DNA from: an uncultured Lachnoclostridium sp.
GTDB lineage: Bacteria > Bacillota > Clostridia > Lachnospirales > Lachnospiraceae
Direction of reading: 5' to 3'
Length of the DNA: 64,000 nt
Assembly: GCA_944381625.1 (NCBI GenBank)
Contig: CALWLW010000008.1
Coordinates: forward strand, 62,001-126,000
Shown: piece after piece, positions 9,280-16,176 of the stretch
Position numbering within the stretch: the first letter of the stretch is position 1
How the letters are laid out: each line of letters begins with the position of its first letter
Notes under the pieces: model-generated
Told to the model about the DNA's origin: nothing
Seen by the model: only the letters and a program-made list of their open reading frames with translations
Database searches by the model: none
Translations under genes and position numbers: made by a program

Positions 9280-9475
9280 GCGCAGTCCGCAGTGCGCGCT
9301 CGGCTCCGCTTCGCTTCGTCTCGCTCACGGGCTTCGCCCTATGGAATCAGCCAAAACCGCCGCTGCTCATGCAAGCATGGCATCTGCGCTTTTGCCCGCT
9401 TCCGCGCTGCTCATGCCTAGGTGAACATTATACCACAAACTCTCCTGCCCACACAATTCTTTTCCTGATTTCGGA

Positions 9476-9513
9476 CAGCAAAAAAGGGCAGAACCTGCTG
9501 CCCTTTTTTGCTT
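9476..9513. terminator. Bidirectional terminator after the formate/nitrite channel gene
   Basis: CAAAAAAGGGCAG (9479-9491) and CTGCCCTTTTTTG (9498-9510) form a 13-bp perfect stem with a 6-nt loop. A and T runs on its two arms make it work from either side. It lies 40 nt past the stop at 9553. Confidence 0.85.
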
Positions 9514-9552
9514 TATATGGGATTAAACACACAAATATTGGTACTTATCGTC

Positions 9553-10320
9553 TTATTTTTTTCTGGAGATCGTATAATATGCCAGCGCCACGCTGATTCC
9601 CCCCAACATATTGCCCAGCGTCACCCAAAGTAAATTATGTACATATCCTGCCACAGAAATTCCTGCCACTCCATTGGGAGCCAGAAGGCCGACCGCCATC
9701 ACCGTCATGTTGGCGATGCTGTGTTCAAACCCGCAGGCCATGAACACGTAAATACACCAGAATATCATGATCAGTTTGCCGGACTCGGATTTCATTTTGG
9801 TAGCACACCATACTGCCAGGCACACCAGGATATTACAGAAAATCGCTTTCACAAAAAGCTGAGGCGCTGTACCGCCCATCTTCGCGGCCGCGGTGGTGGC
9901 AAAATACGTTCCCACATCTCCGGTGGGGATTCCCGCAAAACAGAACAGAAACGCTGCTGCCAGGGAACCTGCCAGGTTACCCACGTAACAGAAAATCCAG
10001 AGTTTCGCAGTATCTGCCCAGGACACAGCCTTGGATAAAGATCCGGACATCATAACAAAATTATTGCCGGTAAACAGCTCTGCTCCCGCCATGACCACAA
10101 GGCTCAGTGCAGAAGCAAAGGAAAACGGCTGAATCACTTTGACTAAAGTGTTGCCTGCCGCCGTGAGATGTCCTCCCAGTGTGAAAGTCACAAAACCTCC
10201 AAAGGCAATAAAAATACCCGCTACCACGGCTGCCACAAAATAGCCCAGCGGATTATTTTTCATCAAAGCGGCCTTTCCTTTCGCTGCATTACATACATTA
10301 TTAAATTCCTCGCTAAACAT
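9553..10320 (-). CDS. Formate/nitrite transporter (FNT) family channel
   Basis: A pentameric inner-membrane channel family that moves formate, nitrite or hydrosulfide. The 255-residue protein has six membrane segments and the FNT signatures AELFTGNNF (about residue 85) and CGFEHSIANMT (about 195), whose His lines the pore. The ATG at 10320 is chosen over one two codons upstream because GGAGG lies 6 nt before it. In an anaerobe, formate export from pyruvate formate-lyase is plausible, but no pfl gene is nearby and FocA, NirC and HSC types cannot be separated here. Confidence 0.9.
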   Translation of the reverse strand: MFSEEFNNVCNAAKGKAALMKNNPLGYFVAAVVAGIFIAFGGFVTFTLGGHLTAAGNTLVKVIQPFSFASALSLVVMAGAELFTGNNFVMMSGSLSKAVSWADTAKLWIFCYVGNLAGSLAAAFLFCFAGIPTGDVGTYFATTAAAKMGGTAPQLFVKAIFCNILVCLAVWCATKMKSESGKLIMIFWCIYVFMACGFEHSIANMTVMAVGLLAPNGVAGISVAGYVHNLLWVTLGNMLGGISVALAYYTISRKK

Positions 10321-10431
10321 ATTCATCCTCCGTTTGCTCCAAGATTGTTATAATAATAACATACTTGTTCTATTCTGAAATTGTACAATCTGTAGGAAAA
10401 AGTTCCGGCCTGATTTTTTTCAAAAAAAGGC

Positions 10432-10460
10432 TTTACATTCCAGGACACATCGTGTATAAT
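10432..10460 (+). promoter_or_regulatory. Sigma-A promoter of tRNA-Thr
   Basis: TTTACA (10432-10437), 17-bp spacer, TATAAT (10455-10460). The tRNA begins 28 nt after the -10 box, which fits a dedicated stable-RNA promoter. Confidence 0.85.
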
Positions 10461-10487
10461 AACCTTCGTTGTGAAACAAAGCAACAG

Positions 10488-10560
10488 GCTTCCGTGGCTC
10501 AGTTGGTAGAGCACTTCACTCGTAATGAAGGGGTCGCCGGTTCGAGTCCGGCCGGGAGCT
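10488..10560 (+). tRNA. tRNA-Thr (anticodon CGT)
   Basis: A 73-nt cloverleaf: acceptor GCTTCCG/CGGGAGC (one G-U), D arm GCTCAGTTGGTAGAGC, anticodon stem CTTCA/TGAAG with loop CTCGTAA, and T arm GCCGG-TTCGAGT-CCGGC. Anticodon CGT reads ACG, threonine. CCA is not encoded. It is a single tRNA unit with its own promoter and terminator. It borders the pilus island, but no duplicated 3' end was found that would mark an integration site. Confidence 0.95.
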
Positions 10561-10571
10561 TTTTCAAAAGG

Positions 10572-10608
10572 ACACCCCATGGCTTCGTTGTCATGGGGTG
10601 TTTTGTTT
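10572..10608 (+). terminator. rho-independent terminator after tRNA-Thr
   Basis: ACACCCCATG and CATGGGGTGT form a perfect 10-bp stem with a 10-nt loop, followed by TTTGTTT, 12 nt past the tRNA. Confidence 0.9.
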
Positions 10609-10729
10609 ATTCCCGCAGGCAACGAACCGGACGGACACAGCCCAGGCTGCCCTCTCTTGCCGCATAGCGGCAATTCACCTCGTGCCTGCATGTCCATTTG
10701 GCGGCTGCCGCGAAAAACCGACGCGGGGA

Positions 10730-10921
10730 TTATTCGGGGCGCTCCACTTTCAACGGAACATCTTCCTCCGCCTTAAACACATAGCCGCAGCTGCATGCCG
10801 TATCCTCCGTCACCCTTCCGCGGATGGTAAACACTTCCACTTCCTTGCCGCACTGGGGACATACCCTCTCTTCCGGAACTGGTGTGCGGTATTTGCTCTC
10901 GCATCCGTCCATAACTGCCAT
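10730..10921 (-). CDS. Small zinc-ribbon protein
   Basis: A 63-residue protein with CPQCG near residue 20 and a second Cys pair in CSCGY about 22 residues later, the layout of a single zinc ribbon. It has no membrane segment or signal peptide. AGGAGG lies 7 nt before the ATG at 10921. Function is unknown; proteins like this often act in nucleic-acid or protein contacts. It stands alone between the tRNA and the 3' end of the pilus island on the opposite strand to the tRNA. Confidence 0.7.
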   Translation of the reverse strand: MAVMDGCESKYRTPVPEERVCPQCGKEVEVFTIRGRVTEDTACSCGYVFKAEEDVPLKVERPE

Positions 10922-11083
10922 CACGATACCTCCTTTTTTGCTTTTTTATATGCTGACTATACTATAACTCTATCTTTATTATCTGTCAATTCCAGCTGCC
11001 TGTTCTTTTCTTTCTGTACCCGCAGGGCTACTGTCTGCAGGGTGCCCGCGAACTGTAGTACAGGAAGGAACCTGTTACAGCCA

Positions 11084-11123
11084 GAAGGGAATGCTCCTCC
11101 TTTTATCAGGAAGCATTCCCTTC
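11084..11123. repeat. 12-bp inverted repeat at the 3' border of the pilus island
   Basis: GAAGGGAATGCT (11084-11095) and AGCATTCCCTTC (11112-11123) form a perfect 12-bp stem with a 16-nt loop. On the plus strand TTTTCC follows; on the minus strand, which carries the pilus operon ending at 11154, no T tract follows. It could still end the operon transcript. Confidence 0.6.
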
Positions 11124-11153
11124 TTTTCCTGTCTTTATCTTTTCAGCACCTTT

Positions 11154-12587
11154 TCAGCCGAACATCTTTTTTATCAGCTCACTTTTATCCGCCACGCTCC
11201 TTGGCATGTACCGGCGGATCACCTGCTGGGAGGACGCAAAGCCCATCAGCTCCGCCACCATGTCGGAGCTGGCCCCGGCACGCACTGCGCGTACCGCATA
11301 GGTATCCCGGAGCATCCGCGGCGTCACTGTGCCGATCCCGCAGGCATGACCCCTCCTCATGAGCACCGCCCTCATCCGGTCGATCCTCACCGGCCTCCTC
11401 CCGGAGCCTCCCAGTACAAAGCCGTCCGGCTCCCCCTGATACTCCTTTTTGATCTGACCCAGCTGCCCTGCCAGGAAATCCGGCAGCGGCACCTCCCTGC
11501 GTTTCCTCCCGGACAGCCGTTCCAGTTCATAGTGCCGTTCCTCCGCACCGGCCGTCCCGGCCTCCCTTTTTATGGATACAAAGTATTCCAGGCGCAGCTT
11601 CTTCCCTTCCAGGTCCACATCCCTCCAGCGCAGCGCCGCCGCTTCGCTTAAGGTGATCCCGGTATAGAGCACCAACCCGAACCCGATTCCCAGGGGATAC
11701 CCCCCTTCATCCCGGTAGGCGGCCAGCAGCGGCTCCAGCATGCGCACCTGGTCCTCGCTCAGCCACTCCTGCTCCTCCCATACGTTTTTGCTCCTCAAAG
11801 TCCAGGAGGGCTCCGTGCAGGGATTTTTTTCCACCAGCCCGGATTTCTGGGCATCCCGCATGCACCCGCTCAGCACCGACAGGGTGTTGCGTACCGTCCC
11901 TTCCGTCATGCGGCCGTTCCTTGTCCCGGACAGGGGCATATCCCCAAGCCCGTTGATCCAGCCGGACACTTTCTCTTCCGTCAGTTCCTCCAGGCGGCAC
12001 GGTCCCAGCGCCGGCAGCACGTGCCGCTCCATGGTCTCCGCGTACATCCGGATCGTCGTCCCCTTCACCACATGGGGCAGGATGCTCCGAAGCCACACAT
12101 ACACCCAGTCTTCCAAAGTGATGATCCCAGAAGCGTCCCCTTTCTGGAATGCTTCCCGCTTCACCTCCAGGGCCGGGTCGTACTGCCTCTCCAGGCAGTC
12201 CCCCCTTCCCGGGCGGGCACGGCCGCAGCCGCAGTCTGTCATCTTCCCGTTCTTCAGATCCCTGGTGGCAATGCTTTTCTCTTTTCCGCAGTCACACCGG
12301 CATATGACTTTCTGAAGCGTCGTGTGATTATCTAAATCTTCCGCGACGACTGTCAGTTTTCCGTATCGTTTCCCTATCATTTCTTCCGCGGTAGAACGAA
12401 TGCAGCCGCAGCTTTTCCTGCGGCCGCTTTTCAGCAGATATCCTTCCACTTTGCAGGTATTGCCGCAGTCGCAGCGGCAGTACCAGAGGGCCACCCGCTG
12501 GCGGCCGGCCCGGCCGTAACCGGCAGACCCGGTTACAACCAGCTTCCCGAATCGTTCCCCGGTAATGTCCCTACCGGTCCTCGGCAT
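11154..12587 (-). CDS. Degenerate tyrosine-recombinase-like protein with N-terminal Cys-rich repeats
   Basis: A 477-residue protein. Two repeats at the N terminus (about 8-62 and 68-121) each read G-x-RF/RY-GKL-x-V, then CRCDCG, then a closing CGC, with Cys at 37/39/41/60/62 and 96/98/100/119/121, as in zinc-binding modules of phage DNA-binding proteins. A SAM-like core-binding domain (about 155-265) and an integrase catalytic fold (about 275-475) follow. Catalytic positions are eroded: Arg I is Thr312 (TGITLSE), the HxxR box is RMLR with Arg424, the next His is Asp428, and the late His is Phe450. Only Arg427 and Tyr460 remain. It overlaps the basal pilin gene by 17 bp with its own AGGAT site, so it belongs to the pilus operon. 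It probably binds DNA but may not cut; a regulator or accessory factor of the upstream switch is one possibility. Confidence 0.75.
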   Translation of the reverse strand: MPRTGRDITGERFGKLVVTGSAGYGRAGRQRVALWYCRCDCGNTCKVEGYLLKSGRRKSCGCIRSTAEEMIGKRYGKLTVVAEDLDNHTTLQKVICRCDCGKEKSIATRDLKNGKMTDCGCGRARPGRGDCLERQYDPALEVKREAFQKGDASGIITLEDWVYVWLRSILPHVVKGTTIRMYAETMERHVLPALGPCRLEELTEEKVSGWINGLGDMPLSGTRNGRMTEGTVRNTLSVLSGCMRDAQKSGLVEKNPCTEPSWTLRSKNVWEEQEWLSEDQVRMLEPLLAAYRDEGGYPLGIGFGLVLYTGITLSEAAALRWRDVDLEGKKLRLEYFVSIKREAGTAGAEERHYELERLSGRKRREVPLPDFLAGQLGQIKKEYQGEPDGFVLGGSGRRPVRIDRMRAVLMRRGHACGIGTVTPRMLRDTYAVRAVRAGASSDMVAELMGFASSQQVIRRYMPRSVADKSELIKKMFG

Positions 12588-13254
12588 TGGTATCCTGCCC
12601 CTTTCTGTTCCGGTATCCTGCTGCCAGCACAATCGCTGCCAGGGAAATCCCTGCCAGGCAGATCCATAGCGCTAGGTTTGCGCTGTCCCCCGTCTTCGGG
12701 GACGTCACCGCGTTCGTCTGGGACGCGGGCACCGCCGTACCTGTGCTGTCCGTGTCGTCTCCGCCGCCTCCGCCGGAACCTCCTTTCCCACGGTAGCTGT
12801 TCTCAAACCGGATCGTATCCGTTTTCTCCGTGCCTTCGTCTTTTACGGCCCACAGCTCCGTGTTCAGGCCCCCGTCCGCGGCGTTGGTCACCCGGACCGT
12901 CACCTGGTAAACTGCGGTGTCATAGGTGCACCGGTTATGCCCCATGTCCTTCTGGGTGATCCGGTAGGTATAGTCCCCGGGCACACTGTAGGCCACCGGC
13001 CCAAACAGCCTCTGGCTGGCCCCATGCATCACCAGCGTCGTCTCTGCCGGCATGGGCGCATCCGCCGCCACTGCCTCCAACGTTACCTGGTATTCCGCAT
13101 CCGACGGGATGGATTTTCCCGTCACCGCCACCTCCACCGGAATCGTCGCCGTGCCTGCAGCCTCTGCCGCCTGCGCCGGAATGTGCGCCGCGGCAAACAA
13201 TACCGGAAGGAGCAGCATTGCGCAGAACTTCCCGGCTTTCTGGAATATCTTCAT
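12571..13254 (-). CDS. Basal (anchor) pilin, FctB-like
   Basis: A 227-residue cell-wall protein with a signal peptide ending near AQAAEAA and a single pilin domain. Its family pattern is YTYRITQKDM then a Tyr/Asp-rich YDTAVYQVTVRVT strand, as in the Spy0128-type isopeptide-bonded pilins. A Gly-rich linker follows, then the sorting signal SPKTG at about 185-189, a hydrophobic helix and a short basic tail (RNRKGQ). SPKTG resembles LPXTG and differs from the xxPTG motifs of the other two pilins, so it is the best candidate for wall anchoring by a housekeeping sortase. GGAGG precedes the ATG, which follows the sortase stop by 1 nt. Confidence 0.8.
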   Translation of the reverse strand: MKIFQKAGKFCAMLLLPVLFAAAHIPAQAAEAAGTATIPVEVAVTGKSIPSDAEYQVTLEAVAADAPMPAETTLVMHGASQRLFGPVAYSVPGDYTYRITQKDMGHNRCTYDTAVYQVTVRVTNAADGGLNTELWAVKDEGTEKTDTIRFENSYRGKGGSGGGGGDDTDSTGTAVPASQTNAVTSPKTGDSANLALWICLAGISLAAIVLAAGYRNRKGQDTNAEDR

Positions 13255-13255
13255 C

Positions 13256-14026
13256 TCAGGCACCTCCTTCCTGTATTTCATTCTCCGACCCCAGCCGCCC
13301 GAATACGATCACGCGGCCGTTGGTCTCTGCTTCCGCACAGGTGGACAGTCCGATGATCCGGTCGCCTTCCCGGATCCCGATCTCCCGGTACTGTACCGCC
13401 TGTTCTTTTATATAGTCCAGCAATTCTCCTGTCCCTTCCCCCACCGCCTCAGACAGGCCATAGATCTGCCGGTCATAGGCATCCGCCTCCACACAGGCAA
13501 ACAGAGTGATGGGACAGGTGCTGCCCGGCAGGTACAGCGTACCTGTCGGGTGGTCTTCAAAATATGTCCGGTCCGTGAATTCCACCACATCCCCGAACAT
13601 GGCGCCGTTGTCCATATGGTGTCCGTATACCAGCGTATACGGATCGGAAAAATCCGGGCTGTTCCGGCTCGCCATGAAAATGGAACCGGACAGGGCGAAC
13701 TCCCCGTACACGTCAAGGTTCACATACTCCATGTCCGTCTCTCCCTGCACCACCGGGTAGTCGATATGCGTACCGTCCACTGTCAGCCACGCCCGGACAT
13801 CCGGGTTGACCGCCTGCAGCTCCGCCAGGGTGGGATTACCCTCTCCGGCGCTGTCTGCAGAGGGTTTGAACTGAAGGAGGTCGCTGGAGACAAACGCGCC
13901 CCGGTATACTGCCCAGGTATCCCAGAGGGAATACGCCCCGTACACAAACATCAATGCGATCAGGAGCAGGGCAACAAAGCTGATGACCCGGTTGCCTGCC
14001 CTGGCAAGCCTGGCGGCTGTCTCCAT
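13256..14026 (-). CDS. Pilus sortase, class B-type
   Basis: A 256-residue transpeptidase with an N-terminal membrane anchor (about 14-36). It has the sortase catalytic triad: His136 in YGHHMDNGAMF, Cys230 in LSTC and Arg238 in NGRVIVFGRL. The region between His and Cys includes the long helix-containing insertion typical of class B sortases (residues about 185-225). In S. pyogenes the pilin polymerase Spy0129 is also of class B type and recognises an xxPTG signal. Here it sits between the backbone and basal pilin genes and most likely joins NPPTG and VSPTG proteins to pilin lysines. AAAGGAGG precedes the ATG. Confidence 0.9.
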   Translation of the reverse strand: METAARLARAGNRVISFVALLLIALMFVYGAYSLWDTWAVYRGAFVSSDLLQFKPSADSAGEGNPTLAELQAVNPDVRAWLTVDGTHIDYPVVQGETDMEYVNLDVYGEFALSGSIFMASRNSPDFSDPYTLVYGHHMDNGAMFGDVVEFTDRTYFEDHPTGTLYLPGSTCPITLFACVEADAYDRQIYGLSEAVGEGTGELLDYIKEQAVQYREIGIREGDRIIGLSTCAEAETNGRVIVFGRLGSENEIQEGGA

Positions 14027-14092
14027 GGAGTTCCTCCTTTCTTACGGTTCCCATACCGCAAGCCTTCGTATGTACGAAAAGGCCTTCAGGGA

Positions 14093-15211
14093 TTAGAATT
14101 CGTTATTTCTCCTGCGCAGGAACAGAACTGCAACACCTGCGGCTGCGGCTACCATAATGATGTAAGGAGCTACGGTCATGGCGATGCCGGTGGGAGAGAC
14201 TGCGTCTTTGGTGTTGGTAACAATTACGTTATCTGTACTTGCAGATTTATTCTGCGTTGCAACAGTCTGCGCGTTATCGCTTGAAGTCACGGTTACAGGC
14301 GTCTCATTTATCGTAGCCGTCGTAGTATATCCTTCTGTTTTTGCAATATTCTCAACAATCTCATATTTCACATCAGAAGGAATACCTGAAATGGTCACCT
14401 CGCTCTCATTACCAAGTGAAATACCGGTAATAGAAACCGTGCCATCTGAAAGGAATGTATATGTCTGGCCACTATAGTCAAATTGCTCTCCTGCATCGCC
14501 TTCGGTCAGCTTGATAGTGAAGGAGAATGTATCTCCCATGGTAGCCATGTCACCGTCAATGACTTTTTTCAATTTTAATGCGTAGGTATTATAGGTTGCT
14601 ACATACCCGACATTCTTAGCCGTGATCGCGTTGCCCTCAGAGTCCACATATTTATACACATCGCCCTCTTTTTGAATAGAAGCAGCTTTCTCGAGCATAG
14701 CTACAGAAGTAATTTTGTAATCACTTTCTCCTGCATCTGGGTTCACCACATATACGTCCATGTAACGGGTCGGATTCGTATCGTTTACAATATCCGGGTT
14801 ATCATCTGCATCCACAAGGCTTTCTGTAATAACATAGCGATAAATCCCCGGTTCCGGGAAAGTCACATCGGAAAAATCCACAGAAACATCTTTACTGACG
14901 CTTCCAGCTGTGACAGTCATATTTGGAGTAAATTCAGCGTCGCCAATCACAACCCCATTCGTGATGCCGGTTTTGATTTCTGGAGTCGTTGCAGTAGCGG
15001 GAATCTCCTCACCTGCTGCAATTGCATAATCAAATGTAACATTCGGAACTTTTGCAGCCGAGTCTGTAACTGTCAGTATCTTTTTAAATGTCACCTCGCT
15101 GGTGCCTCCAGTAGCCGCAAACGCCGTCATCCCAACCATGGATACCATCATGGCTCCTGCCATCATTGCTACCGCCAGACGGCGGGAAATGTTTTTGTTT
15201 TGATGTTTCAT
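14093..15211 (-). CDS. Major backbone pilin, FctA/Spy0128-like
   Basis: A 372-residue secreted pilin. The signal peptide ends near GMTAFAATGG (about residue 32). Domain 1 (about 35-200) has the pilin pattern FPEPGIYRYVITES, where the Glu is a likely isopeptide catalyst, and an early TFKKIL lysine. Domain 2 (about 210-335) has ALKLKKVIDGD and ends VIVTNTKD, like the second domain of FctA-type pilins. The sorting signal is VSPTG (338-342), close in form to the EVPTG of Spy0128, followed by a hydrophobic helix and RRRNNEF. It is AT-richer than the sortase gene beside it. GAGGAAG precedes the ATG. Backbone role is inferred from order, size and motif. Confidence 0.85.
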   Translation of the reverse strand: MKHQNKNISRRLAVAMMAGAMMVSMVGMTAFAATGGTSEVTFKKILTVTDSAAKVPNVTFDYAIAAGEEIPATATTPEIKTGITNGVVIGDAEFTPNMTVTAGSVSKDVSVDFSDVTFPEPGIYRYVITESLVDADDNPDIVNDTNPTRYMDVYVVNPDAGESDYKITSVAMLEKAASIQKEGDVYKYVDSEGNAITAKNVGYVATYNTYALKLKKVIDGDMATMGDTFSFTIKLTEGDAGEQFDYSGQTYTFLSDGTVSITGISLGNESEVTISGIPSDVKYEIVENIAKTEGYTTTATINETPVTVTSSDNAQTVATQNKSASTDNVIVTNTKDAVSPTGIAMTVAPYIIMVAAAAGVAVLFLRRRNNEF

Positions 15212-15383
15212 AACATACTTCCTCTCTTTTCTTTTTATAGGATTGCCTTTCGGCCATGTATCGGCGGATTCTCCGCCTCTATCTCAGGAAAACCTGCGGT
15301 CATCTTCTGCCAACATATCCAGTCCCCGTACTTTTCCTGCGATATTCTTTAATAGATTTTCAAGCGCCCTGTCCCGGACGTTT

Positions 15384-15956
15384 TTACAGGCCGGAACGCC
15401 GGATCACGGTAATGACCTTGCCTTTCGCTTCACTCTCGCTCACCGCGCCAAAATACCGGCTGTCCTTCGCCCCTTCCCGGTAATCGCAGAGGATGAAGTA
15501 TTCATCCTCCGCCAATGTCACCGGGTATTCAGGTCCGCCCTCATACTGAGGCGTCGTGTAGTAAATGTCATTCTCCAGCACAGTGCTGCCGTTGACCACC
15601 AGTGTCGCCTGGTCTGTTACTTCAACCATATCACCGCCCCGTGCTACAACCCTGCCCACATGAACCGCGCCGTCCTTTTCAAATACCATCACGTCGCCGC
15701 TGATATAATCGTCCGCCAGGCGGTAATAAAACAACAGATCTCCGGCGGAAATATGCGGCAACATATCGTCGTTTGCCATAGGCGCGACACCGAATACCAT
15801 CCCGAACAGGATCATCAGCAGTACAGCCATGGCTGCCAAGCGGGCAAAGAAAGAACGAATATCCTCCTTGTCCGCACAGCGGCGGCGTCTTTTCCGAATG
15901 ACCTCTTCGGGGGAAAGCAGGGCTTTTCCCTCAGGACGGCGTTTAACCATCGGCAT
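15384..15956 (-). CDS. Signal peptidase I-like pilus assembly protein, SipA-type, active-site dyad replaced
   Basis: A 190-residue protein with one membrane helix (about 35-58) and a type I signal peptidase fold. In the box that normally reads S-M-x-P, this protein has NDDMLPH, so Ser is Asp64. In the box that normally contains the catalytic Lys (K-R-V), it has VGRVVARGGD, so Lys is Gly101. From established knowledge, S. pyogenes SipA, needed for FCT pilus polymerisation, carries the same Asp and Gly replacements. This is therefore most likely a pilus assembly factor, not a peptidase. The start (ATG at 15956) overlaps the preceding small gene by 14 bp and has only a weak ribosome binding site, implying translational coupling. 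Confidence 0.85.
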   Translation of the reverse strand: MPMVKRRPEGKALLSPEEVIRKRRRRCADKEDIRSFFARLAAMAVLLMILFGMVFGVAPMANDDMLPHISAGDLLFYYRLADDYISGDVMVFEKDGAVHVGRVVARGGDMVEVTDQATLVVNGSTVLENDIYYTTPQYEGGPEYPVTLAEDEYFILCDYREGAKDSRYFGAVSESEAKGKVITVIRRSGL

Positions 15957-16176
15957 CACCGCCCATTCTGCGGCCCATGCGGGCCAGCGCCCGGTCGCGT
16001 TCATCAATCAGCGCCTGGTAATAGGCCGCCTGTTCATCGTAGACCAGCTGGTAAAGGCGCTGGAGATTTTCCAGCTGCCGCCAGACGTCGGACTCATCCA
16101 CGCCGCCGAGCAGTTTCTTCCGGAATTTCATGGCGGACAGCGCATCCGCGATGTTCTGCATGGTCCGCATAGGCAT
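15943..16176 (-). CDS. Small soluble coiled-coil protein of the pilus operon
   Basis: A 77-residue protein with no signal peptide or membrane helix. The segment KKLLGGVDESDVWRQLENL followed by YQLVYDEQ resembles the membrane-binding N-terminal motif of DivIVA-like proteins (F-x-K-x-G-x-D-x-x-D-V then a coiled coil), but the homology is weak. Its ATG overlaps the adhesin stop as TAATG. A second ATG at 16170 has better spacing (8 nt) from GGGAG and may be the true start. Position between adhesin and SipA suggests a cytoplasmic role in pilus localisation or expression; function is unknown. Confidence 0.65.
   Translation of the reverse strand: MPMRTMQNIADALSAMKFRKKLLGGVDESDVWRQLENLQRLYQLVYDEQAAYYQALIDERDRALARMGRRMGGDADG

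Noticed and set aside
9219..9475. T-box or arginine-responsive leader upstream of argH
   Set aside because: No T-box core sequence, specifier stem or ARG-box-like palindrome was found; only a GC-rich hairpin without a T tract.
8064..9596. 510-codon plus-strand open frame opposite argH
   Set aside because: Shadow frame rich in His/Arg/Gln with no domain; argH on the other strand is certain.
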